Below are positions 30,227 to 38,690 of a stretch of DNA of 48,129 nucleotides, in pieces. Each line of letters opens with the position of its first letter. Positions within the stretch are counted from its first letter, which is position 1. The stretch is from JAALKW01 sp963974485 (lineage in GTDB: Bacteria; Pseudomonadota; Gammaproteobacteria; Legionellales; Legionellaceae). The DNA lies in NCBI GenBank assembly GCA_963974485.1, contig CAXBBS010000013.1:1-48129 (forward strand), read 5' to 3'. The notes under the pieces were generated by a model. That model did no database searches. It saw only the letters and a list, made by a program, of their open reading frames with translations, and had not been told where the DNA came from. Made by a program: the position numbers and the translations under genes.

Positions 30227-30991
30227 ATGAGACGATTAATGGCAGGACTCTTGATGGCAGCGTGTACCTCACCTGCTTTAGCTGAACAAGCCCCGGTAGG
30301 CTTTCCGAGCGACAACCGGATTAAGCGGGTGGCGTTTCAAGAAAACCAAGTGGTGCCGTTGAACGGTGTGACGTTCACCTCCACCCAGATTATGTTTTCA
30401 CCCGGTGAGCACGTTTTAGATGTGGAAGGCGGGGACAGTGCTGGCTGGATGGTGACACTTCACCCTCATCTTAAAAACATGTTGTTTGTGAAGCCAACCG
30501 TGTTGGATTCAGATTCCAACATGACGGTGATGACCAACAAGCATGTGTATTACTTTCATATCAAAAGCAATACTTCACTGACCTCCAACACCAAAAACCA
30601 GACCTACGCCATCAAGTTCGTCTACCCCGAAGATGAGCGGGCTAAGCTCCGAACAGAGCTGAAGGCAAAACAAGCCCAAGTCAACGAAGCGAAGGAGCCT
30701 TTGAAGTACAACTGGAACTACCGGTTCAGTGGTAACAAAACCATTCTACCCAGCCACGTGTTTGATGATGGCACCTTTACCTACTTTGAGCTCCGTAAGA
30801 ACCAAGCGGTACCGGCCATTTTTGCGGTGGATGATAAAACGGGCGCGGAAGCGGTGGTGAACACACGCCAGCAAGGAAACTATTTGGTGGTTCAGCGCTT
30901 AGCCCCTCAATTTACTTTGAGAAACGGCAAGGCGGTGACCAGTGTTTTCAACGGCAATGCGATTTATAACATTCGTCATAACAGGGGATAA
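30227..30991 (+). CDS. virB9: VirB9 outer-membrane core protein
   Basis: 254 aa, secreted with a short signal (MAGLLMAACTSPALA). The N-terminal beta-rich region (FTSTQIMFSPGEHVLDVEGGDSAGWMV) and the C-terminal NYRFSGNKTILPSHVFDDGTFTYFEL...PAIFAVDD...YLVVQRLAPQFTLRNGKAV are diagnostic for the VirB9/TrbG core-complex protein. It pairs with VirB7 and VirB10. TAGGAG forms the ribosome-binding site. Confidence 0.95.
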   Translation: MRRLMAGLLMAACTSPALAEQAPVGFPSDNRIKRVAFQENQVVPLNGVTFTSTQIMFSPGEHVLDVEGGDSAGWMVTLHPHLKNMLFVKPTVLDSDSNMTVMTNKHVYYFHIKSNTSLTSNTKNQTYAIKFVYPEDERAKLRTELKAKQAQVNEAKEPLKYNWNYRFSGNKTILPSHVFDDGTFTYFELRKNQAVPAIFAVDDKTGAEAVVNTRQQGNYLVVQRLAPQFTLRNGKAVTSVFNGNAIYNIRHNRG

Positions 30992-30994
30992 GCC

Positions 30995-32137
30995 ATGCAT
31001 GAGCCATCAACAAATGACACACTGACTTCAGCATCGAAGACGTCTCAGGTGACTCCTAAAAAGAAGCCAGGCTTGCAGCCTTATCAACTTGGATTGATTG
31101 GGTTGGCAGCGGTGGGGCTTTGCTTCACCGCATTCATGCCGAACAAACCTAAATCCGAGGTACGTGAAGCCCATGACAGTCAAATCAGCCGAGAAACCCT
31201 GAACCAAAACCTAGAGCTGATTCATGCGCTGAATAAGCCCAAGCCATCACCGGTGGCTGAGGTCCCGCATGAAATCAATGAAGAGCCCTTTGTTGACGAC
31301 CGCACGGAAGAAGAAAAACTCACCAAGGCCATGCGGTTACGCATGAACGCCGCCAGCAGTTTTGAGTTAGGTGGCACAAGCTCAAGTGACGCGATGGGGG
31401 GCTCATCAACCACATCGGCCCCTGATGTAAGCGCGCTTGCACAAACGAACAAAGACCCAGGCCAGGCGTTCTTGGCTCAAAGTGATGACATCACCATCGT
31501 CAGTGCACGTAAGCTCGCGCATCCTGAGTATACGGTACCCGCCGGCGAGATGATTTCGGCGACCCTTGAAACCGCCATTAACTCAGACTTACCCGGCATG
31601 GTCCGCGCGATTGTGACACGTGATATCTATTCCCTTAAAAACAGTAACAAGTTGATATCTCGTGGCGCCACCCTCGTCGGTCAGTTCAGCTCTCAAGTGG
31701 TGGAAGGTCAGAGCCGTGTACTCGTGATATGGAACAGAATTCACATGAGCAACGGCGTGATTGTGACACTGAACAGCCCAGGCTCTGACCGTATCGGTCG
31801 CTCAGGCCAAGGTGCTGATTTTGTGGATACGCACTTCATTGAGCGCTTCCGTAGCTCTGCACTCTTGTCCATGCTCGGGGTGTTCACTGCAACCGTCGGC
31901 GTGAGCGACAGCCGGGACCGCTACAACAGTGCTTCACAATACCGAGCGGCGCTTGCGAACAATTTTCAAAATTCAGCGGGTCAATCGTATCAGGCAGGCA
32001 GTGCGATAAAGCCCACCTTAAGCATTAACCAGGGCGCTGAAATCAACGTCTTTGTCTCCCATGACTTAGATTTTAAAGGGGTGGGTACAGCTCAGAATCA
32101 AGGGCCACAAGCGATACGAGGTGACGTATGGAAGTAG
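30995..32137 (+). CDS. virB10: VirB10 core-complex protein
   Basis: 380 aa. One N-terminal span (LGLIGLAAVGLCFTAFM), a proline-rich linker, then the TrbI/VirB10 beta-barrel domain (LAHPEYTVPAGEMISATLETAINSDLPGMVRAIVTRDIYS..., RGATLVGQF, GADFVDTHFIERFRSSALLSMLG). VirB10 spans from the inner membrane to the outer membrane and gates the channel. It ends by overlapping the virB11 start. Confidence 0.95.
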   Translation: MHEPSTNDTLTSASKTSQVTPKKKPGLQPYQLGLIGLAAVGLCFTAFMPNKPKSEVREAHDSQISRETLNQNLELIHALNKPKPSPVAEVPHEINEEPFVDDRTEEEKLTKAMRLRMNAASSFELGGTSSSDAMGGSSTTSAPDVSALAQTNKDPGQAFLAQSDDITIVSARKLAHPEYTVPAGEMISATLETAINSDLPGMVRAIVTRDIYSLKNSNKLISRGATLVGQFSSQVVEGQSRVLVIWNRIHMSNGVIVTLNSPGSDRIGRSGQGADFVDTHFIERFRSSALLSMLGVFTATVGVSDSRDRYNSASQYRAALANNFQNSAGQSYQAGSAIKPTLSINQGAEINVFVSHDLDFKGVGTAQNQGPQAIRGDVWK

Positions 32138-33150
32138 CACAGAAACGCTATGCACCGGGTTCGGAGGGGCTGCTTTCGCCCCTGCTTCCTTGGCTCTCAG
32201 ATAACGAAGTCTCCGAGATTTTAATCAACCAACCGGGCGAGGTGTTCATCGAGAAACGGGGTGTGATGACGCGCTTTGATGTACCCGCGTTAAACCGAGC
32301 ACACCTACGCCATCTGTTCACGTTCATTGCGAATGAGAACAGACAGAACCTGGATGAGAAGAATCCATTATTGTCAGGTAATTTATACGACGGCACGCGG
32401 GTTCAGCTGGTGATGCCACCGGCGGCCAAACACATGGCCTTATCGATTCGGAGACAAAGTATCAAACAAATGTCGCTACCGGATTATAGAAAAACGAACT
32501 TCTATGACGTAGCTATTCCCTTTGATATCAATAAACCTGCAAACGCTTATGCAACTGATGTTGATAAGAGGTTACTGGATTTGTTTAACCAAGCGGATTG
32601 GCCTGAGTTTATGGAGCAAGCCGTTAAGGCCAAGAAGAACATCGTGATATCAGGAGGCACGGGCTCCGGTAAAACCACCTACCTCAGCGCTTGTGCGTCA
32701 TGGATAGAGCCAGAGGCTCGCATCATCACGTTAGAAGACACCTATGAGCTGAAGATACCTCACCAAAACCAACTTAACCTTTGTGCGGTTAAAAAACCCA
32801 ACAGCCAATCTTCAACCTTTGAGATGCAAGATTTAGTGCAAGCTTCTCTAAGGCTCAGGCCCGACCGAATCCTGATGGGTGAAGTGCGCGGCAAAGAAAT
32901 CCTTGATTTAGTCAGCAGCGCATCGACAGGACACGAAGGCATGCTGACCACCATTCATGCCCCCAACCCACGTGTGGCGTTGATGCGCATGATTCAGATG
33001 TACAAGCAGAACAACGTACCCTCCATGAGGGATGATGAAATACGCGCGGTCTTGGATGAGGTGATTGACATCATCATCCAGGTTAAAAAATCACCTGAAG
33101 GACCTCAGACCCATTCAGTTTATTTCAAAGGAGCTTTCGATGTTATTTAA
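32128..33150 (+). CDS. virB11: VirB11 secretion ATPase
   Basis: 340 aa. The N-terminal domain (LLSPLLPWLSDNEVSEILINQPGEVFIEKRG) is the GSPII_E-type; the Walker A GGTGSGKT is at 176-183, with the following ARIITLEDTYEL (Asp box) and RILMGEVRGKEILDLVSSASTGHEGMLTTIHA (Walker B/His box), all intact. It forms a hexamer driving T4SS assembly and transfer. The start overlaps virB10 by 10 bp and virD4 starts 11 bp before its stop. Confidence 0.96.
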   Translation: MEVAQKRYAPGSEGLLSPLLPWLSDNEVSEILINQPGEVFIEKRGVMTRFDVPALNRAHLRHLFTFIANENRQNLDEKNPLLSGNLYDGTRVQLVMPPAAKHMALSIRRQSIKQMSLPDYRKTNFYDVAIPFDINKPANAYATDVDKRLLDLFNQADWPEFMEQAVKAKKNIVISGGTGSGKTTYLSACASWIEPEARIITLEDTYELKIPHQNQLNLCAVKKPNSQSSTFEMQDLVQASLRLRPDRILMGEVRGKEILDLVSSASTGHEGMLTTIHAPNPRVALMRMIQMYKQNNVPSMRDDEIRAVLDEVIDIIIQVKKSPEGPQTHSVYFKGAFDVI

Positions 33151-35095
33151 ATTTTTTGAAAAATATCCTTTCGCGATGTTCGTGATTATTTTATCGACGG
33201 CTGAGCTCATCAGCGCCATAGCTTTTCATTTTATCGGATGGCATGAAGTGCCTTACCCCGGAAGCTTTTTATACGCCATGAGCCAAGGATTCATGAAAGA
33301 ATCACTGGCCGCGATGGCGGCGGTGCTCGTGCCATGGGCTTGTTTTGAGGCCATCATGAAAGGAGGGGTAGCACGCATCACAACCAAGGTATTACTCGTC
33401 ACGCTGGCAGCTATTGCCGTCACATCTATTCTGGGCGCGGTGGCCTTTCATTTCTGGGAAGAATACCCGCTAGGTCTTGCCAAAATCATACGTCTGATAC
33501 AGCACCACCGACCCGGCTCAGAACTTTACCGTCACTTTATTTTGTCTGAGCAGGGCGCGTTTCTCGCAGTGGGGCTCGGGGTTGCGATTCATCTTGCCCA
33601 ACGATTTTCATCAGAAAACGACATGCTAGGTGATGCACATTTCGCAACACCTCTTGAGGTATACCAATCAGGGTTTTTTAAGCGTGAACTGACCAGCATC
33701 ATCATCGGTAAAAAAGAGGGCGCACCCATTTACTCGAACGGTGATGAGCATGTCCTGGTGTTCGCACCGACAGGGAGCGGTAAGACACGCTCCATCGCCA
33801 TACCGAATCTCTTCAACTACACGGACTCCGTCGTTTGTAATGATGTAAAACTTACGCTGTTCGAAACAACTTCAGGCTACCGCGAACAAGTGCTTGGGCA
33901 TCAATGCTACTGCTGGGCACCTGCGCACCCCGAGCGAAAGACCCATCGGTTTAATCCGCTCGATTTAATCTCAACCGATAAAATTCAGCGTATCACGGAT
34001 ATTCAGCGTATCGCGCACATCATGATACCGGATAACCCTAAGTCCGACCCCATCTGGTCACGTGCATCACGTAAATTACTGAAGGCATTAATCTTGTTTT
34101 TACTGGACACACCGGGACAGCCCACCACCCTCGGCGAAGTCGGGCGACTCATCAAGCAACAAGACTTCGATACATGGTTAAAGAAGATGCTCGAAGAATC
34201 CGAGCATCTTGACGCGGATTTTTACCGCAATGGATTTAGTTATATTAATAATCATGAAAAAACACGCTCTTCTATCTTAGAGACTTTTTCAGGTTATTTC
34301 GAGTTATTTGATGACCCTGTTGTGGACGCCGCAACAAGCGCCAGTGATTTTGATATTAGGAATTTAAGGCGCGAAAAAACCACGATTTATATCGGGTTCA
34401 GTGAAGATGACATGGAGCGGTTAAGCCCTGTCTTAACGCTGTTCTGGCAGCAGCTGGTATCCGAGATGATACGTGAGATACCGAACCCCATCGATGAGCC
34501 TTATTCATTGCTTTGCTTGATTGATGAGTTCTCATCTTTAGGGCGAATTGACCGAGTAAGACGGTCTTTGAAGTTGCTCCGGGAGTATCGGGTACGTTGC
34601 ATTCTGATGTTCCAGTACATCGCACAAACCTATGAAAAATACTCACATGATGAGGCTAAGGCCTTCGTCAATATTAAAACGAAAGTGGCCTACACCACCG
34701 AAGATATATCAGACGCTGAGTTCATCAGCAAAATGCTGGGGACACGTACCCAACGCGTGACCACGCGTTCGGTATCTAACCAACAACAAGGCAGCAGTGA
34801 CAGTAAAAATGTGAGCTACCAAGCCATTCCGCTGCTTCGTCCCGATGAGGTTATGAAGATGTCACCCAAAGTATCGCTTGTAATGCGTTCAGGTGTAGCG
34901 CCTGTCAAAGCTGAACAATACATCTGGTACAAGCAGCACGACATGAAGCATTTAGTGATGGGCGAGGTCGATGTTCCCGTCGTGAGCGCTGAGCTGACGG
35001 ATTTCGACCACCATGAGAAGCGTGCGCTTATTGCGGAGCGTCAGGCCAACGAAAATCAACAAAAAGAAGTTGCAGGTCATGCTCGAAGTTATTGA
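33140..35095 (+). CDS. virD4: VirD4 coupling protein
   Basis: 651 aa from the ATG at 33140 with AAAGGAG upstream, overlapping the virB11 end. It has several N-terminal spans (FAMFVIILSTAELISAIAF, AAMAAVLVPWACFEAIM, VLLVTLAAIAVTSILGAVAF), the Walker A APTGSGKTRSIAIPNLF (209-225) and a Walker B CLIDEFSSLGR, with the ALLLREYR and LLRPDEVMKM regions typical of the TraG/VirD4 family. It recruits the relaxosome and protein cargo to the T4SS. Confidence 0.96.
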   Translation: MLFKFFEKYPFAMFVIILSTAELISAIAFHFIGWHEVPYPGSFLYAMSQGFMKESLAAMAAVLVPWACFEAIMKGGVARITTKVLLVTLAAIAVTSILGAVAFHFWEEYPLGLAKIIRLIQHHRPGSELYRHFILSEQGAFLAVGLGVAIHLAQRFSSENDMLGDAHFATPLEVYQSGFFKRELTSIIIGKKEGAPIYSNGDEHVLVFAPTGSGKTRSIAIPNLFNYTDSVVCNDVKLTLFETTSGYREQVLGHQCYCWAPAHPERKTHRFNPLDLISTDKIQRITDIQRIAHIMIPDNPKSDPIWSRASRKLLKALILFLLDTPGQPTTLGEVGRLIKQQDFDTWLKKMLEESEHLDADFYRNGFSYINNHEKTRSSILETFSGYFELFDDPVVDAATSASDFDIRNLRREKTTIYIGFSEDDMERLSPVLTLFWQQLVSEMIREIPNPIDEPYSLLCLIDEFSSLGRIDRVRRSLKLLREYRVRCILMFQYIAQTYEKYSHDEAKAFVNIKTKVAYTTEDISDAEFISKMLGTRTQRVTTRSVSNQQQGSSDSKNVSYQAIPLLRPDEVMKMSPKVSLVMRSGVAPVKAEQYIWYKQHDMKHLVMGEVDVPVVSAELTDFDHHEKRALIAERQANENQQKEVAGHARSY

Positions 35096-35167
35096 GGTTT
35101 TGAGTGAAGTTTTAAAAAACAAACCCAATAAAATATTTTATGTACATAACGAAAGGTAAAATAAACT

Positions 35168-35995
35168 ATGAATAATAATCAAATTAGAAAATTCTCAACG
35201 GTTGCTTATGAGTTGTTTAAAAGTGACTCAGCAGAGAACAAAACCTTTCAGTTTGCGGCGTATGTAGCCTATGACGAAATATCAAGGCAAGAAGGCATAG
35301 AGGATTATGAGCTGGCTTGTGTTGCATCTGAAGCGCTGGCTGAACATACCACCGAAGGACATCGTTATGCAGCTCGCCTAACACTTAAGAATATAGCGCT
35401 GAAAAAAAGCATGGATGACAAGCGAAACGCTCAAATGCCATGGGAGCATGAAAGCCAGGGTTTATTGAGGCTGGAGCAGCAAGACGATCCATTTTTTGCA
35501 TCGTTGGCGAGGGTTGCATGTGAGGATGCCTCCTCGCACCTGTTTGCTCAAGAATTCAAAGATAAATATCCCGATCGTGAGGCGATAGAGTTAATCAAAG
35601 AACGGTACGCCAGAACATTTTCAGCGGCATACCTGGCCTTTCTACGCGCCTCAAAATCTAAGTACATCGCTTTATCAGAAAAACGTTTTAAGGCCAGTGT
35701 TCGACAGGATTTAGCGTTTAACCTGAGGGATGAACCATCTTTTGGGGAGATTTGTTCGTATATCTTGATGAGTACAGAAATGAATATAGGTATGGCTGCT
35801 TACGCGATACTTGGTTTGATTGCACTTGCTCTTCCAATGCTGGGTGTAACCACCGTGGCGCCGGTTGCCTGTTACGCTGTAGGGGGCATTATGTCTATTT
35901 CAGGTTTTTCATTTTGTTTTTGGCAGGCATCCGTAGCAGCGCAAGAAGTCAGTGAAGATAAAGGGCTTGAGACTATCCATGCTGAATATGCATGA
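35168..35995 (+). CDS. hypothetical protein with C-terminal membrane hairpin
   Basis: 275 aa, unrecognised. The first 205 residues are helical and charged; then two hydrophobic spans (MAAYAILGLIALALPMLGVTTVAPVACYAVGGIMSISGFSFCFW, given here only as about residues 215-258) form a hairpin near the C-terminus, followed by a short polar tail. It directly follows virD4 and precedes the 840-aa protein. Position suggests T4SS-linked function, possibly a transferred protein, but there is no direct sequence evidence. Confidence 0.45.
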   Translation: MNNNQIRKFSTVAYELFKSDSAENKTFQFAAYVAYDEISRQEGIEDYELACVASEALAEHTTEGHRYAARLTLKNIALKKSMDDKRNAQMPWEHESQGLLRLEQQDDPFFASLARVACEDASSHLFAQEFKDKYPDREAIELIKERYARTFSAAYLAFLRASKSKYIALSEKRFKASVRQDLAFNLRDEPSFGEICSYILMSTEMNIGMAAYAILGLIALALPMLGVTTVAPVACYAVGGIMSISGFSFCFWQASVAAQEVSEDKGLETIHAEYA

Positions 35996-36054
35996 AGCAT
36001 TCAATGAATTCAAAGGAGCAAAAAAGGTGAAATAATAACTTAGTGAGCATTATT

Positions 36055-36084
36055 TTGACATGATAAGGGGGTCTAAGTTATACT
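36055..36084 (+). promoter_or_regulatory. promoter of the 840-aa gene
   Basis: TTGACA (36055-36060) and TATACT (36079-36084) are 18 bp apart, 36 bp before the ATG at 36121, with GGGAAGC close to the start. A near-consensus housekeeping promoter, so this gene is transcribed independently of the T4SS operon. Confidence 0.6.
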
Positions 36085-36120
36085 TTCTTTGAAATTTTAT
36101 AGGGCAAGGGAAGCAAAGCG

Positions 36121-38643
36121 ATGCGACTCAACAATATTGAGCAATTAAAAAGCTATTATCAAGAACTTCCTTGGTATAAAAAAATTCTTTTCCCAGGGCG
36201 CTTGCATTCTGCTTTAGCTCGACCTGCACCAGTTGAGCCCGAGGTTTGTGAGGCTTTCAGGCAAGCTTATACATCATGGACTTGGTTCTTCTACAATTGG
36301 ATCTTCGCTGATTTATCAACTTTTTCTGAATACACACCTAATTTTGATCTATGCTTCACAGATAAAGATGAGGCTGACTTAACCGAAGATCAGAAAACGT
36401 TGCGTTCCGCCTACCATAACACTCGTTATCCGCAACCCATTCGCGCTGTTTGTCTCGAGGCTCGTGATTATTTAGATAGACAGAGTTATTTATCTGTACA
36501 AACAATTAATCAGTGGCCTGAAGCTCTTCAAATTTTAGTGTCAGAAAATGTGATTACCCCAAACCAAGCATCGGGTAATTTGAGCGCGACCCAAAAAAAC
36601 CTCATAGCAAGTGTTATCAGAAATGACGATCCTATAGGCGTAGCTCAATTTATAGCCTCAGTTCATCCCGCATTAGAAACATTATCGGAGGAGCGCCAAC
36701 AAAAAGTCACTAAACTTGTTGAAATTGCATTACCGGCACTCTTAAAAATACCACCTAATGTGAGCAAAAACAAGCTAATTTGTGTTCTATTGAAATACAT
36801 CGAGGGTTCTTCGACAAACAAATTAAGCGCTCCAAATGCCCAATATCTCACTTCAGAAGTGGAGCATCTTATTTCTAGCATTAACAAATTAACAAAGATA
36901 TGTGACGATGAAAAAATATTTGATTTAGTACTGGAGCAATTAGATTTTGCTAATATTTATAGTTTCCATATGTCAGATATCGTTCTTAGAATGGAACTAT
37001 TATTGCAATCAACGTCCCATTTGAATTCTGTTAGAGAATTATTATCAGGAAATCATGGTGCCGTAGTACTTGAAATATTAATGAGAACGCCTGAGAGTGT
37101 AGTATCTCATAGAATACGCTTGTTGAATAAACTTGAACGCTTATCGACACTTAGGGATGAGGAAAAAACCTTTTTATTCTCAGTAATTAATGACCAACAG
37201 CGCAACGCATCCACTTCTAGGAGGGACGCTTATTACGATCTCCAAATAGAGGCCTGTTTAAATTTATTTTCACGTCTAGATTGCGTGGAAAATCCAAGTA
37301 ACGTTCAGCGTGTTTTTCGCCGCGACATTTACCACTTGCTCTTTATCAATAAGCTATTAGAATTTATAAATATACATAGTGTTAAATCAAGCTCAGTACA
37401 AGTGCAAGCTGATTTTGAAGCGTTATTGCCTAACGAAACCCTTGATGACGCAATTGAATATATGAATACACGACTCAGTTTAAGTCGTTCAGTTCAAGCA
37501 GGTCTGGAAGAGCAATTAAAAGCTGATGATATATACCATAGGCTTGTATCTCGTGAAGTATTTGATGATATCTTTTGTTTACCTACACTTAATCAGTTTA
37601 TCCGGAGTCATAAAGAGCAATTTTCGCACGGGGATTGGTTACGTGTTTTACGCTCAGTTAATGCGCTTAGTCAATCTCAACTCATACAAAGGTGCACGCA
37701 GTACACTGATAGAGATATGTATTTAGGGATGCTGCTAGATTTAATTAAAGATGGATCAGATCCTTTTGTCGCATATACAATTATAACTCAACTTGATCGA
37801 CTGAATCTTTTTCGACGCGACTTGATCAAGTATAAAACTTGGGGGGGCTCTTCTCGCACATTCACTCATTTATATGAGGTATTGACGGTGTGGTTCGATG
37901 ATAAAAAGCTACGTGATTTATGGGCTAAACTAAATCCCAAGCAGATGCGACGCAATCAGTTTCGAGCATTGGTAGAGCAGTGTCATGCAGTATTAGAAAG
38001 CAACCTAGCTAAGAAGCACTCTAAACTTCATAATATCATTCAGAAAGCTCTCTATGATATACACTTCGCCGCTGCTCGTGAGAACAATACAGAAGAGGCG
38101 ATTACAAAGATTTTCTTCGATTTACCCAAGGATATCCAGAGTGTTCAAGCGGTACATGTACAAGAATTTATTGCTGATAGAATTGTAGGACAGGTTCAAA
38201 CACTTATCGATCAGGACGATGGATGGCGTCGTATGAACGAGGTTAACCTCCCTGTTGATCTTGTTCCTGATGTTTTAGAGACACTTATTGGTTTTATAGA
38301 GCTTCAGAAGACACCTATTGCTTATTTTACTTGCGCATTATTGTTGACCGGTGAAATTCAAAGGAAAGGCTATGAAATTCCCTCTGAAAAAAGAATTTAT
38401 GACGCAATTGGTTTTTATGATAAAGCGGCTCACGATGTAACATTAAAGCCATTCGTAGATTATGCATTGTGGCATCTTAAAACGGTTATGCCTTACGATA
38501 CTGTTCAGGACAAACTGCACCAATATGATGTAACACCAGGCGCAGTTGTGGCGAGCTACGGTAGCTTTTTTCAGGAGGCACCTGAACGCTCTGTTGAGAT
38601 GTTATTGTATCGCAGCGTCACACCATCTGATTGCTCAATGTGA
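36121..38643 (+). CDS. 840-aa protein, possible T4SS substrate
   Basis: Large soluble protein with no transmembrane segment, no signal peptide and no enzyme motif that I recognise. It is almost entirely helical. The N-terminus has the motif YYQELPWYKKILFPGRLHSAL, a form I associate with large uncharacterised proteins of intracellular gammaproteobacteria, including Legionella effectors, though I cannot verify homology. Repeats were not evident. It has its own promoter and stands between the secretion apparatus and the relaxase, so it may be cargo or an effector. Codon use is lower in GC than the adjacent T4SS genes. Confidence 0.45.
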   Translation: MRLNNIEQLKSYYQELPWYKKILFPGRLHSALARPAPVEPEVCEAFRQAYTSWTWFFYNWIFADLSTFSEYTPNFDLCFTDKDEADLTEDQKTLRSAYHNTRYPQPIRAVCLEARDYLDRQSYLSVQTINQWPEALQILVSENVITPNQASGNLSATQKNLIASVIRNDDPIGVAQFIASVHPALETLSEERQQKVTKLVEIALPALLKIPPNVSKNKLICVLLKYIEGSSTNKLSAPNAQYLTSEVEHLISSINKLTKICDDEKIFDLVLEQLDFANIYSFHMSDIVLRMELLLQSTSHLNSVRELLSGNHGAVVLEILMRTPESVVSHRIRLLNKLERLSTLRDEEKTFLFSVINDQQRNASTSRRDAYYDLQIEACLNLFSRLDCVENPSNVQRVFRRDIYHLLFINKLLEFINIHSVKSSSVQVQADFEALLPNETLDDAIEYMNTRLSLSRSVQAGLEEQLKADDIYHRLVSREVFDDIFCLPTLNQFIRSHKEQFSHGDWLRVLRSVNALSQSQLIQRCTQYTDRDMYLGMLLDLIKDGSDPFVAYTIITQLDRLNLFRRDLIKYKTWGGSSRTFTHLYEVLTVWFDDKKLRDLWAKLNPKQMRRNQFRALVEQCHAVLESNLAKKHSKLHNIIQKALYDIHFAAARENNTEEAITKIFFDLPKDIQSVQAVHVQEFIADRIVGQVQTLIDQDDGWRRMNEVNLPVDLVPDVLETLIGFIELQKTPIAYFTCALLLTGEIQRKGYEIPSEKRIYDAIGFYDKAAHDVTLKPFVDYALWHLKTVMPYDTVQDKLHQYDVTPGAVVASYGSFFQEAPERSVEMLLYRSVTPSDCSM

Positions 38644-38662
38644 TTCTTTGAGTCAGTAATTC

Positions 38663-38689
38663 TGTAGCTGTTATTAATTGTCAGCTACA
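38663..38689. terminator. 8-bp hairpin between convergent genes
   Basis: TGTAGCTG (38663-38670) and CAGCTACA (38682-38689) are perfect arms around 11 bases in the short gap between the convergent 840-aa and traA genes. It could serve as a bidirectional terminator, but no clear T-tract follows. Confidence 0.4.
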
Positions 38690-38690
38690 C

